Source of the DNA: Streptomyces sp. SolWspMP-5a-2
Lineage (GTDB): Bacteria; Actinomycetota; Actinomycetes; Streptomycetales; Streptomycetaceae
DNA: 57,454 nucleotides
Assembly: GCF_900091845.1 (NCBI RefSeq)
Contig: NZ_FMCI01000094.1
Coordinates: 1 to 57,454, forward strand
Reading direction: 5' to 3'
The notes under the pieces are model-generated. The model saw nothing but the letters and a program-made list of their open reading frames with translations, ran no database searches and had not been told where the DNA came from. Made by a program: the position numbers and the translations under genes. The stretch's first letter is position 1, and the number at the start of each line of letters is the position of its first letter. Positions 27,464 to 35,882 of the stretch are shown in pieces.

Positions 27464-27507
27464 CGCCGTCCGCCCACCGATCGGGGGGGCTCCGCAGGGC
27501 CCGCCCT
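27444..27507. terminator. Hairpin embedded in two convergent gene ends
   Basis: The left arm AGGGCGGGCCGCGGAG (27444-27459, inside the nucleotidyltransferase gene) and the right arm CTCCGC-AG-GGCCCGCCCT (27490-27507, overlapping the glycohydrolase stop) pair over about 16 bp with a 2-nt bulge and a 30-nt loop. Confidence 0.55.
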
Positions 27508-28531
27508 AGACGTCCCAGAGCGCGCCCAGGGCCGCCAGGTCGGTGCCGTGCTCGACGCGGTCGGTCCACGGGCCGGGCCAGGCGTCCGGGCCGAGGTGGG
27601 CGCCCGCGAACGCGCCGGTGAGGCAGGCGAGGGAGTCGGAGTCGCCGGAGGTGCAGGCGGCGCGGCGCAGGGCGGTGAGCGGCTCGCCGGGGAACCAGAG
27701 GAAGCACAACAGGCCGGTCGCCAGGGCCTCTTCGGCGATCCAGCCGGCCCCGGTGGCCAGACACGGGTCGGTCTCGGGGGAGACGCCGGTGACCGCCTCC
27801 TGGAGCCGGTCGAGGATCGCGAGGCACTCGTCCCAGCCGCGCGCGGCGAAGCGCTCGGGGGTCGGGTCCTGGCCGCGGGTCCACAGGTCGCCCAGCCAGT
27901 CGTGCGGGTAGCGGGTGCGCCGGGCGAGCGCGTACGTCCTCAACTCCTCGATCAGGCGCTCGGGTTCGAGACCCCGGGCGAGCAGGTGCACGGCCCGTGC
28001 GGTGAGGTCGGAGGCGGCGAGCGCGGTCGGATGGCCGTGGGTGAGGCCGGACTGCAACTGGGCGGCGCCTGACCGCTGTTCGTCGTCGAGGCCGGGGACG
28101 AGCCCGACCGGCGCGACGCGCATGGTGGCGCCGCAGCCCTTGGACGCGACCTGGCTGGCGTCCTGCCAGCGGCGGTCGCCGTCCGCCAGGAGGCCGCAGG
28201 CGGTGAGGCAGGTCCGGCCGGGGGCGCGGTTGTTCTCCGGTGACCGGTACCAGGTGCCGAACTCCGCGCGCAGCGGCCCCTCCAGGCTCCCGGGCGTGAG
28301 CGCGCCGTGGTCCGCGGCGGCGCGCAGGGCGTGTCCGACGGCGAGCGTCATCTGGGTGTCGTCGGAGACGAGCGCGCGCCGCGGCAGCTCCATCCCGCGC
28401 CAGGGGCCGCACGCGGCGAGGATCGCCGGGACGTCGTCGAACTCGGTGGGATAGCCGAGCGCGTCCCCGAGGGCGAGCCCGAGCAGCGAGCCGGTGGCGG
28501 CGCGCCTGCGGACGGGGGCGGTGGTCGTCAT
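27506..28531 (-). CDS. ADP-ribosylglycohydrolase family protein
   Basis: A 341-aa ADP-ribosyl-acceptor hydrolase (DraG/ARH fold), which removes ADP-ribose from proteins or nucleic acids or hydrolyses related conjugates. Metal-binding motifs are intact: GDALGYPTEF near residues 21-30, SDDTQMTLAVG (the S-D-D-T magnesium site) and the C-terminal GDSDSLACLTGAFAGA (D-x-D-S). The ATG at 28531 overlaps the stop of the upstream NrtR-like gene (ATGA), so the two are one operon. With an ADP-ribose-sensing Nudix regulator upstream and an RlaP-like nucleotidyltransferase convergent, a role in ADP-ribose or NAD turnover is inferred; the physiological substrate is not known. Confidence 0.92.
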   Translation of the reverse strand: MTTTAPVRRRAATGSLLGLALGDALGYPTEFDDVPAILAACGPWRGMELPRRALVSDDTQMTLAVGHALRAAADHGALTPGSLEGPLRAEFGTWYRSPENNRAPGRTCLTACGLLADGDRRWQDASQVASKGCGATMRVAPVGLVPGLDDEQRSGAAQLQSGLTHGHPTALAASDLTARAVHLLARGLEPERLIEELRTYALARRTRYPHDWLGDLWTRGQDPTPERFAARGWDECLAILDRLQEAVTGVSPETDPCLATGAGWIAEEALATGLLCFLWFPGEPLTALRRAACTSGDSDSLACLTGAFAGAHLGPDAWPGPWTDRVEHGTDLAALGALWDV

Positions 28532-29259
28532 GCGGGGCGTCCTTCCCTGGCGGGGCGCAGCAGCGGCGGGTGGAGGGTCGCGGCGGGGCCCGCGCGGTAG
28601 ACGGCGGCCGGTTTGCCCCGGCCTCGGGTCAGCCGGGCGGCGCCGGGCACCGGTTCGACGAAGCCGGGGGTGGCGAGCACCTTGCGGCGGAAGTTCGGTC
28701 CGTCGAGGGAGGTGCCCCACACGGCCTCGTAGACGTGGCGCAGCTCACCGAGGGTGAACTCGGGCGGGCAGAAGGAGGTGGCCAGGCCGGTGTACTCCAG
28801 CTTGGCGCCGACCCGGTCGTGGGCGTCGGCCAGGATCCGCTCGTGGTCGAAGGCGAGGGCGGGCGCCGGGTGGTAGGGCAGCCAGGCGGCGCGGGCCGCG
28901 TCGCTCCCGGCCCGGGGTTCGGGCGCGTCGGGCAGCAGCGCGGCGAAGGCGACGGAGACGACCCGCATCCGGGGGTCACGGTCGGGTTCGCTGTAGGTCC
29001 GCAGCTGCTCCAGGTGGAGGCCGGTGACGTCGTCGAGGCCGGTCTCCTCGGCCAGCTCGCGCCGCGCGGCCGTCTCGGCGGACTCGCGGGGTTCGACGAA
29101 GCCGCCGGGCAGCGCCCAGTGGCCGGCGTAGGGGTCCTGGCCGCGTTCGACGAGCAGGACGTGCAGGGCGCCCGAGCGGACGGTCAGGACGGCGAGGTCG
29201 GCGGTGACGGCGAAGGGTTCGTAGGCGTACTTGTCGTAGCCGGTGCTGGTGTTCCCCAT
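28528..29259 (-). CDS. NrtR-like Nudix-winged-helix regulator/hydrolase
   Basis: A 243-aa protein with an N-terminal Nudix domain and a C-terminal winged helix, the NrtR architecture (ADP-ribose-responsive regulators of NAD metabolism). The Nudix box is complete: GFVEPRESAETAARRELAEE then TGL. Unlike regulators with a degenerate box, it may therefore still hydrolyse ADP-ribose or a similar compound. The C-terminal part FTLGELRHVYEAVWGTSLDG with PNFRRKVL is the DNA-binding region. The ATG at 29259 has GGGGGAG upstream. A 23-bp palindrome lies 28-50 bp before the start, consistent with autoregulation. Co-transcribed with the glycohydrolase gene through an ATGA overlap. Confidence 0.88.
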   Translation of the reverse strand: MGNTSTGYDKYAYEPFAVTADLAVLTVRSGALHVLLVERGQDPYAGHWALPGGFVEPRESAETAARRELAEETGLDDVTGLHLEQLRTYSEPDRDPRMRVVSVAFAALLPDAPEPRAGSDAARAAWLPYHPAPALAFDHERILADAHDRVGAKLEYTGLATSFCPPEFTLGELRHVYEAVWGTSLDGPNFRRKVLATPGFVEPVPGAARLTRGRGKPAAVYRAGPAATLHPPLLRPAREGRPA

Positions 29260-29286
29260 GTGTTCTCCCCCGTCACACGCCCAGAC

Positions 29287-29327
29287 TTAAGAGTCAGAGC
29301 GACTATTAACATGGGTCGACTATAAGG
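29287..29327. promoter_or_regulatory. Candidate NrtR operator, palindrome plus extra half-site
   Basis: TTAAGAGTC and GACTATTAA form an inverted repeat (8 of 9 positions) around AGAGC at 29287-29309. A further GACTATAAG half-site follows at 29318-29326. The AT-rich palindrome stands out in a ~72% GC background and overlaps the expected promoter of the NrtR-like gene. Confidence 0.7.
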
Positions 29328-29360
29328 AGATCCCCGGGCCGGGGGCAAGGGAGAGAAACA

Positions 29361-29408
29361 GATCGGCCGGTCCCGGAGAGTTCCGGAACCGGCCGATCCG
29401 CCGTGCGG
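29361..29408 (-). terminator. Terminator after rluB
   Basis: GATCGGCCGGT (29361-29371) and ACCGGCCGATC (29398-29408) pair over 11 bp, with further inner pairing, just after the rluB stop on the minus strand. It would close the parA-scpAB-rluB operon. Confidence 0.75.
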
Positions 29409-29416
29409 GCGGGCGT

Positions 29417-30538
29417 CTACAGCTCGACTTCCTGCATCAGCATGCCGACCTCGGTGTTGGACAGCCTGCGCAGCCAGCCCGACTTCTGGTCGCCCAGGGT
29501 GATCGGTCCGAAGGAGGTGCGCACCAGCTTCTCCACCGGGAACCCGGCCTCGGCGAGCATCCGCCGCACGATGTGCTTGCGGCCCTCGTGCAGCGTCACC
29601 TCGACGAGGTAGTTCTTGCCGGTCTGCTCGACGACCCGGAAGTGGTCGGCGCGCGCGTACCCGTCCTCCAGCTGGATGCCGTCCTTGAGCTGCTTGCCCA
29701 GGTCGCGCGGGATCGGGCCGACGATCGCCGCGAGGTAGGTCTTCTTGACGCCGTACTTCGGGTGGGTCAGCCGGTGGGCCAGCTCGCCGTGGTTGGTGAG
29801 CAGGATGACACCCTCGGTCTCGGTGTCGAGCCGCCCCACGTGGAAGAGGCGGGTCTCCCGGTTGGTGACGTAGTCGCCGAGGCACTGGCGGCCCTCGGGG
29901 TCCTCCATCGTGGAGACGACACCGGCGGGCTTGTTCAGCGAGAAGAACTGGTACGACTGCGTGGCCACGGTCAGCCCGTCGACCTTGACCTCGTCCTTCT
30001 CCGGGTCGACCCGCTTGCCCTGCTCCAGCACGATCTCGCCGTTGACCTCGACCCTGGCCTGCTCGATCAGCTCCTCGCAGGAGCGCCGGGAGCCGTAGCC
30101 CGCGCGCGCCAGGACCTTCTGCAACCGCTCGCCCTCCTGCTCGGCGCCCGGGAAGGTCTTGGGGGGCCTGACGTCCTTCTTGCCCGCGTACCGGTCGCGG
30201 TTGCGCTCCTCGGCCCGCGCGTCGTACTCGCGCGAGGTGGCGGGCACCCACCGTCCGCGCCCGGTGCCCTGCCCCTGCTTGGGGCCGCCCTTGGCGCCGC
30301 CGCGCGCGGAGGCACCGCGCCCCGACTTGGGGCCCTCGTGGGACGCGCCGGGGCCCACGTCGTAGCGGCGCTCCTCGGGGCGGGGCTTGCTGGGCCTGCC
30401 GCCCTGCCGGTCGTCCCGGTTGTCGCCGGAGCCGCGGCTGCCTCCCCGGCCACCGCCGCTCCCGCCGCGGCCGCCGCTGTTGCCACCACGGCTCCCGCCG
30501 TTGTTTCCGCTGCTGTTCCTGCCGCTGCTGCTTCGCAT
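29417..30538 (-). CDS. rluB: 23S rRNA pseudouridine synthase RluB-type
   Basis: A 373-aa RsuA/RluB-family pseudouridine synthase, expected to modify a uridine in 23S rRNA. After a basic, Gly/Ser/Arg-rich extension of about 130 residues, the S4 RNA-binding domain starts at ERLQKVLARAGYGSRRSCEE. The catalytic domain follows: FFSLNKPAGVVSTMEDPEG, the active-site motif HVGRLDTETEGVILLTNHG (catalytic Asp in GRLDT) and GRKHIVRRMLAEAGFPV. The ATG at 30538 shares its A with the scpB stop (TGATG), so translation is coupled. The N-terminal RGG-like extension is typical of actinobacterial copies. Confidence 0.95.
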   Translation of the reverse strand: MRSSSGRNSSGNNGGSRGGNSGGRGGSGGGRGGSRGSGDNRDDRQGGRPSKPRPEERRYDVGPGASHEGPKSGRGASARGGAKGGPKQGQGTGRGRWVPATSREYDARAEERNRDRYAGKKDVRPPKTFPGAEQEGERLQKVLARAGYGSRRSCEELIEQARVEVNGEIVLEQGKRVDPEKDEVKVDGLTVATQSYQFFSLNKPAGVVSTMEDPEGRQCLGDYVTNRETRLFHVGRLDTETEGVILLTNHGELAHRLTHPKYGVKKTYLAAIVGPIPRDLGKQLKDGIQLEDGYARADHFRVVEQTGKNYLVEVTLHEGRKHIVRRMLAEAGFPVEKLVRTSFGPITLGDQKSGWLRRLSNTEVGMLMQEVEL

Positions 30539-31176
30539 CAAAGTTCCGTCTTGTCGTCTGCGTCCTCGGAATCCGGAGCGTCCGGATCGAACGACGGGAC
30601 CCCTTCCAGTGTGTCGGCCTCGATCGCCTCCGCCTCCGGGAGGAAGGGCGCGAGCTCCGGGAGCTCGTCCAGGCCGCGCAGGCCCATCCGCTCCAGGAAG
30701 TAGTTCGTCGTCGTGTACAGGATCGCACCTGTTTCGGGTTCCGCGCCCGCCTCCTGCACCAGACCGCGCTGGAGCAGGGTCCGCATGACCCCGTCACAGT
30801 TGACCCCGCGGACCGCGGAGACCCGTCCGCGGCTCACCGGCTGCCGGTAGGCGACGACCGCGAGCGTCTCCAGCGCGGCCTGGGTGAGCCGGGCGTGCTG
30901 GCCGTCCAGGACGAACCCCTCGACGGCCGCCGCGTACGCGGGACGGCTGTAGAACCGCCAGCCGCCCGCGACCAGCCGCAGCTCGAAGCCGCGGCCCTGC
31001 GCGGTGTACTCCTCGGCCAGCGCCCGCAGCGCGGCGGCCACCTGGCGGCGGGGCCGCTGCAGGATCTTCGCGAGGTGCTCCTCGGTGGCGGGCTCGTCCA
31101 CGACCATGAGGACGGCCTCGAGTGCGGGTGCGAGGTCCAGGCGCTCGACGGCGGTCCCGGTCTGCTCGGTGCTCAC
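30538..31176 (-). CDS. scpB: Segregation and condensation protein B
   Basis: A 212-aa ScpB, the winged-helix partner of ScpA in the SMC condensin complex. Conserved features: LAPALEAVLMVVDEPATEEHLA, GFELRLVAGGWRFYSRP, LTQAALETLAVVAYRQPVSR and VRGVNCDGVMRTLLQRGLV. An acidic tail ends the protein. The ATG at 31176 overlaps the scpA stop (ATGA), and its stop overlaps the rluB start. Confidence 0.97.
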   Translation of the reverse strand: MSTEQTGTAVERLDLAPALEAVLMVVDEPATEEHLAKILQRPRRQVAAALRALAEEYTAQGRGFELRLVAGGWRFYSRPAYAAAVEGFVLDGQHARLTQAALETLAVVAYRQPVSRGRVSAVRGVNCDGVMRTLLQRGLVQEAGAEPETGAILYTTTNYFLERMGLRGLDELPELAPFLPEAEAIEADTLEGVPSFDPDAPDSEDADDKTEL

Positions 31177-32489
31177 GCCTTCTCCTCCTTCGGCGGCCGG
31201 GGCGCCCGGTCGAACTCGTCGGTCACCGTCGGCCCGGCCTCCCCCGCGCCGCCGGTCCAGCGCACCAGCAGATCGCCGAGCGCCGTCTCCTGCTCCAGCG
31301 CGACGGCCTTCTCCCGGTACAGCTCGAGCAGCGCCAGGAAGCGGGCGACGACGGTGAGGGTGTCGTCGGTGTCGGCGACCAGCTCACGGAAGTCGGCCTC
31401 GCCGCGTTCCCTGAGCCGCGCGACCACGATCCCGGCCTGCTCCTGCACGCTGACCAGCGGCGCGTGGATGTGGTCGACGTACACCTGCGGCCTGGGCCTG
31501 GGCTGCATCGCCTTGACGGCGAGCCGCGCGAACCCCTCAGGGCCGATGCTGATGACGACCTCGGGCAGCAGCTCCGCGTGGTGCGGTTCGAGGCCGACGG
31601 TGCGGGGGTGGCGGCGGGCCTCCTCGTCCAGGCGCCGGTTGAAGATGTCGGCGACCTGTTTGTAGGCGCGGTACTGCAGCAGGCGGGCGAAGAGCAGGTC
31701 CCGGGCCTCCAGGAGCGCGAGGTCGGCCTCGTCCTCCACCTCGGCGGCGGGCAGCAGCCGGGCCGCCTTCAGATCGAGCAGGGTGGCGGCGACGACCAGG
31801 AACTCGGTGGTCTCGTCCAGGTCCCAGTCCGAGCCCATGGCCCGGATGTACGCCATGAACTCGTCGGTGACCCGGGACAGGGCGACCTCGGTGACGTCCA
31901 TCTTGTGCCGGGAGATCAACTGGAGCAGCAGATCGAACGGCCCCTCGAAGTTGGCGAGCCGGACCTTGAAGACCCCGCCGCCCTCGTCGTCGCCGTCCCC
32001 GGCCACGTCCGCCCCGGAAGAATCCGCGTCCCCGGCCGCCCCCGCGACCCGGACCGGAGGCTCGGGGCCCACCGGAGCGGGGACGGGAGCCGGGGGTTCG
32101 GGGGCCGGGGGTTCGGGGGCCGAGGTCTCGGGCTCGGGACCGGAGAGTTCCGGCTCCGGTTCGGAGACCAACGTCTCGGGTCCGGGGACGGAAACCGCGG
32201 GCTCGGCCTTCGCCTCCGGCTCCGGGGGAGAAACCTGGGCCTCGGCCTCGGCCTCGGTCCCCGGATCCGGGGCGGCGGGCTCAGGGGGCCGGGAGGGGAG
32301 ATCCGGCGTGGACGGCGGCGGCCCATCGGTGTCCGCCGAAGGCTCGTGCGGACGTGGAGTCCCGGCGGGCTCGGGCGCCCCGCGCGCCGCCTCGGCCGGG
32401 AGGGCGTGCGCCCCCGGGCCCCTGCCCAGCGCACGCCGTCGCCCGGCGGGCGGTCCGGGTGCGGGGGCGGGTCCGTCGTTCGAGGTCAT
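31173..32489 (-). CDS. scpA: Segregation and condensation protein A, long acidic N-terminus
   Basis: A 438-aa ScpA kleisin that bridges SMC heads. The conserved domain starts near residue 172 (FKVRLANFEGPFDLLLQLIS) and continues HKMDVTEVALSRVTDEFMAY, ATLLDLKAARLLP and the C-terminal winged helix ending before the stop. The first ~170 residues are low complexity, rich in Pro, Glu and Ala, and are probably disordered; most ScpA proteins lack such a long extension. The ATG at 32489 is the first start after the upstream gene's stop. It overlaps scpB by 4 nt. Confidence 0.94.
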   Translation of the reverse strand: MTSNDGPAPAPGPPAGRRRALGRGPGAHALPAEAARGAPEPAGTPRPHEPSADTDGPPPSTPDLPSRPPEPAAPDPGTEAEAEAQVSPPEPEAKAEPAVSVPGPETLVSEPEPELSGPEPETSAPEPPAPEPPAPVPAPVGPEPPVRVAGAAGDADSSGADVAGDGDDEGGGVFKVRLANFEGPFDLLLQLISRHKMDVTEVALSRVTDEFMAYIRAMGSDWDLDETTEFLVVAATLLDLKAARLLPAAEVEDEADLALLEARDLLFARLLQYRAYKQVADIFNRRLDEEARRHPRTVGLEPHHAELLPEVVISIGPEGFARLAVKAMQPRPRPQVYVDHIHAPLVSVQEQAGIVVARLRERGEADFRELVADTDDTLTVVARFLALLELYREKAVALEQETALGDLLVRWTGGAGEAGPTVTDEFDRAPRPPKEEKA

Positions 32490-32507
32490 GGCCCTCGCAG
32501 GCTACGC

Positions 32508-33080
32508 CTACCGCCCGCGCAACCGGCGTACCAGAATGCTCGCGTCCCCGCGGGACTCCAGGTCGGCCAGGACGACGGCGACCGCCTCCCGGACGATCCG
32601 GCCCCGGTCGACGGCGAGCCCGTGCTCACCGCGGAGCACCAGCCGGGCGTGCTCCAGGTCCATCAGTTCCTCGGCGGAGACGTACACGGTGATCTTCTCG
32701 TCGTGCCGCTCCCGCCCGCTGGGCCTGCGGGCCGCCGCCCGGCCGCCGCGCTTGCGGGACCCCGCGTCCGCGGAGGCAGAACCTTCCTGCGCCGTCTGAC
32801 GCCGTCCGGAACGGTCGTCGACGGCCCCGGGCGCGGTCCGGGTGCGGGACTCACCCCCGTCGGCGGGACCGGGCTCCGCGGCCACGTGCTCCGCGCCGCC
32901 GCCGTCGCCGCCCTGGGCGGGCACCGCGTGCGGCGCGTCCTCGGTGGCCGCGATCCCGTCGCTCTCCCCGGCGGGACCGGGGACCCGCGCCTCGCCGCCA
33001 GGACCGCGCCGCGGAGCGGACGGCTGGAGCGCCGTTCCCCCTGTCGTGCGGAAGAGTTCGTCGGCCCCCGGCAGACTCAC
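32508..33080 (-). CDS. Hypothetical protein between parA and scpA, RHH-like C-terminus
   Basis: About 190 residues. The first two thirds are low complexity (Gly, Ala, Pro, charged). The last ~65 residues look structured: DEKITVYVSAEELMDLEHAR, then VDRGRIVREAVAVVLADLES and a basic end. A beta strand followed by two helices with the RGRIVREAV turn is what ribbon-helix-helix DNA-binding proteins show, but this is a reading of pattern, not a match. The GTG at 33080 overlaps the parA stop by 4 nt (GTGA); a GTG at 33092 is an alternative. Its position directly after a ParA-like ATPase suggests a centromere-binding or ParA-regulating partner, analogous to small RHH partners of some plasmid ParA proteins. 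Confidence 0.7.
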   Translation of the reverse strand: MSLPGADELFRTTGGTALQPSAPRRGPGGEARVPGPAGESDGIAATEDAPHAVPAQGGDGGGAEHVAAEPGPADGGESRTRTAPGAVDDRSGRRQTAQEGSASADAGSRKRGGRAAARRPSGRERHDEKITVYVSAEELMDLEHARLVLRGEHGLAVDRGRIVREAVAVVLADLESRGDASILVRRLRGR

Positions 33081-34255
33081 TCGGCGTGACACCGGGCGAG
33101 CACCTCCCTGGCGAGCTGACGATAGGCGGCTGCGCCGACGGAGTTGGAGGCGTACGTGGTGATCGGCTCACCGGCGACCGTGGTCTCCGGGAAGCGGACC
33201 GTGCGGCCGATGACCGTGTGGTACACGTGGTCGTCGAACGCCTCGACCACGCGCGCGAGCACCTCACGGCTGTGCACCGTGCGCGAGTCGTACATCGTGG
33301 CGAGGATCCCGTCGAGCTCCAGCTCCGGGTTGAGCCGCTCCTGGACCTTCTCGATCGTCTCGGTCAGCAGCGCCACCCCGCGCAGCGCGAAGAACTCGCA
33401 CTCCAGCGGCACGATCACCTTGTGGGCGGCCGTGAGGGCGTTGACCGTGAGCAGGCCGAGCGAGGGCTGACAGTCGATCACGATGTAGTCGTAGTCGGCC
33501 ATCAGCGGCTTCAGGGCGCGCTGGAGCGTGGACTCGCGCGCGACCTCGGAGACGAGCTGGACCTCGGCCGCGGACAGGTCGATGTTGCTCGGGAGCAGGT
33601 CCATGTTGGGGACCGCGGTCTTCAGGAGCACCTCGTCGGCCGCCATGCCCCGCTCCATGAGCAGGTTGTAGACGGTGAGGTCCAGCTCCATCGGGTTGAC
33701 GCCGAGCCCCACCGACAGCGCGCCCTGGGGGTCGAAGTCGACGAGCAGCACGCGCCGTCCGTACTCCGCGAGCGCGGCACCCAGGTTGATGGTCGACGTC
33801 GTCTTGCCGACGCCGCCCTTCTGGTTGCACATCGCGATGATCTTCGCGGGACCGTGGTCGGTCAGCGGCCCGGGGATCGGGAAGTACGGCAGCGGGCGCC
33901 CGGTCGGTCCGATGCGCTCACGGCGCTGGCGGGCGGCGTCGGGCGCGAGCGTGGCCGCGTACTCCGGGTCCGGCTCGTACTCGGCGTCTGGGTCGTAGAA
34001 GTGCCCGTCGGGCAGTTCGTCGTAGTCGGCGAAGTGGTCGTGGGGCGTGCCACTTCCGTCGCCGGCCATGGCGTTCACGTGATGGCCATCCATGCTCTGG
34101 TGTGCTGACTGAGTCACCGCGGTTCTCTGGTGGCTCTGATGGGATGCGAAGGTACGCACCGCGACGGAGCCGACAGCCTCGAACCCCTCGGGACCTTGAC
34201 CCCGTACCGGCATTCCTGGTTGACCACCTCCGGGAGAAAATGTCGACTCATTCAC
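33077..34255 (-). CDS. ParA-family ATPase
   Basis: A 392-aa ParA/MinD-superfamily ATPase. The deviant Walker A CNQKGGVGKTTSTINLGAAL is at residues about 144-163, Walker A' is LLVDFDPQGALSVGLG, and Walker B is YIVIDCQPSLGLLTVNAL. The first ~135 residues form an extension not found in plasmid ParA. This is the scpAB-linked ParA-like protein (Rv1708/SCO1772 position, from memory), distinct from the main ParAB pair near oriC. It heads the operon with the RHH-like gene, scpA, scpB and rluB. The GTG at 34255 is well supported by AAGGAGGT 10 nt upstream. Confidence 0.93.
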   Translation of the reverse strand: MNESTFSPGGGQPGMPVRGQGPEGFEAVGSVAVRTFASHQSHQRTAVTQSAHQSMDGHHVNAMAGDGSGTPHDHFADYDELPDGHFYDPDAEYEPDPEYAATLAPDAARQRRERIGPTGRPLPYFPIPGPLTDHGPAKIIAMCNQKGGVGKTTSTINLGAALAEYGRRVLLVDFDPQGALSVGLGVNPMELDLTVYNLLMERGMAADEVLLKTAVPNMDLLPSNIDLSAAEVQLVSEVARESTLQRALKPLMADYDYIVIDCQPSLGLLTVNALTAAHKVIVPLECEFFALRGVALLTETIEKVQERLNPELELDGILATMYDSRTVHSREVLARVVEAFDDHVYHTVIGRTVRFPETTVAGEPITTYASNSVGAAAYRQLAREVLARCHAE

Positions 34256-34625
34256 AAGTCGTCTTACCTCCTTGGTGACCAGGAAACTTCTAGACAGGTC
34301 AGCGTGGCACCATGCCGACGGTTGGCGACTCTATGGCGTGTCGGGCGTCCGCAGCAACACAATCCGCCGGACCCGGCCGGATGTGTCGGCAATGAAACAT
34401 CCCTCTGTCAAGGGCGTACGGCCGTCGCACCGCAGGTTTCGCCGGTGTACGAATCGGCCAAAGCGTTACGTTCGAGGCGAGTTGGCCGAGTGCCGCAAAG
34501 TGACCATACACACATCCGGCCGGACCTTGTGGGCAAGGTCCGGCCGGATCCGCGACGTTGACGACCTGTGTTGACGTATCGCCTTTTACCGAACGGTGAC
34601 TTAGCGCCCGAGCGCGCACCGCGAC
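34256..34625. other. Intergenic region between ald and parA
   Basis: These 370 bp hold the perfect parA ribosome binding site, the likely parA promoter in a less GC-rich stretch (34240-34320), and the terminator of the ald gene. No small gene is convincing. Confidence 0.55.
34514..34549 (-). terminator. Perfect 16-bp stem after ald
   Basis: ATCCGGCCGGACCTTG and CAAGGTCCGGCCGGAT pair perfectly with a TGGG loop, downstream of the ald stop on the minus strand. Confidence 0.88.
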
Positions 34626-35750
34626 TCAGCCGAGCAGCGTCTCCAGCTCGACGTGCTCCAGCCCGTGGGCCTCGGCGACCTCGCGGTAAACGACCTTGCC
34701 GTCATGGGTGTTGAGCCCCTTGGCGAGGGCGGCGTCACGGCGCAGCGCCTCCACCCAGCCGCGGTTGGCCAGCTCGACGATGTACGGCAGCGTGGCGTTG
34801 GTGAGCGCGTGGGTGGAGGTGTGGGGCACCGCGCCGGGCATGTTGGCGACGCAGTAGAAGACCGATCCGTGGACGGGGAAGGTCGGTTCGGCGTGGGTGG
34901 TCGGACGGGAGTCCTCGAAGCAGCCTCCCTGGTCGATCGCGATGTCGACAAGGACACTTCCGGGCTTCATCCGGGAGACCAGCTCGTTGGTGACCAGCTT
35001 CGGCGCCTTGGCGCCGGGGATCAGGACCGCGCCGATCACGAGGTCGGCCTCCAGGCACGCCTTCTCCAGCTCGAAGGCGTTGGAGACGACGGTCTGGATC
35101 CTGGTGCCGAAGATCTTGTCGGCTTCCTTGAGCTTGTTGATGTCCTTGTCGAGCAGCGTGACGTGGAAGCCCATGCCGATCGCGATCTGCGCCGCGTTCC
35201 AGCCGGAGACGCCGCCGCCGATGACGACCGCCTTGCCCGCCGCCACGCCCGGGACGCCGCCGGGCAGCACACCGCGGCCGCCGTTGGCGCGCATCAGCTG
35301 GTAGGCGCCGACCTGCGGGGCGAGCCGTCCCGCGACCTCGGACATCGGGGCGAGCAGCGGGAGCGCGCGGCCGGGCAGCTCGACCGTCTCGTAGGCGATC
35401 GCGGTGGTGCCGGAGTCGACGAGGGCGTCGGTGCACTCCCTGGAGGCGGCGAGGTGCAGGTACGTGAAGAGGGTCTGGTCCTTGCGGAGGCGGTGGTACT
35501 CCTCGGCGATCGGCTCCTTGACCTTGAGCAGCAGGTCGGCGGTGGCCCACACCTCGTCGGCGGTGGCCAGTATCCGGGCACCGGCCGAGACGAACTCGTC
35601 GTCGGTGATCGAGGAGCCGAGGCCGGCACCGCCCTCGATGACGACCTCGTGGCCGTGGCGCACCAGCTCGTGCACACCGGCGGGGGTGATGGCCACACGG
35701 AACTCGTTGTTCTTGACCTCGCGGGGGATGCCGACCTTCACGTCGATCAC
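34626..35750 (-). CDS. ald: Alanine dehydrogenase
   Basis: A 374-aa NAD-dependent alanine dehydrogenase, interconverting L-alanine with pyruvate and ammonia. It shows [20 protein letters not shown] at the start, the catalytic-region KVKEP and LHLAAS, the Rossmann motif [17 protein letters not shown] and [18 protein letters not shown] near the C-terminus. Full family length. The GTG at 35750 matches the usual start of Streptomyces homologues, but AAGGA is unusually close; an ATG at 35777 would add nine residues and has no binding site. Monocistronic, with its own terminator. Confidence 0.95.
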   Translation of the reverse strand: MIDVKVGIPREVKNNEFRVAITPAGVHELVRHGHEVVIEGGAGLGSSITDDEFVSAGARILATADEVWATADLLLKVKEPIAEEYHRLRKDQTLFTYLHLAASRECTDALVDSGTTAIAYETVELPGRALPLLAPMSEVAGRLAPQVGAYQLMRANGGRGVLPGGVPGVAAGKAVVIGGGVSGWNAAQIAIGMGFHVTLLDKDINKLKEADKIFGTRIQTVVSNAFELEKACLEADLVIGAVLIPGAKAPKLVTNELVSRMKPGSVLVDIAIDQGGCFEDSRPTTHAEPTFPVHGSVFYCVANMPGAVPHTSTHALTNATLPYIVELANRGWVEALRRDAALAKGLNTHDGKVVYREVAEAHGLEHVELETLLG

Positions 35751-35882
35751 GGTCCTTGACTCAGGGGTGCGGGACATACAGGACATACCCAGGCGGGCAT
35801 GGCACACCGGGGTACACCGCAGGAGAAGGTGCGGCAGAGCCAGTTTAATTAAGGTGTTCCCGCTGTCTAGCCTTCCAAAGCA

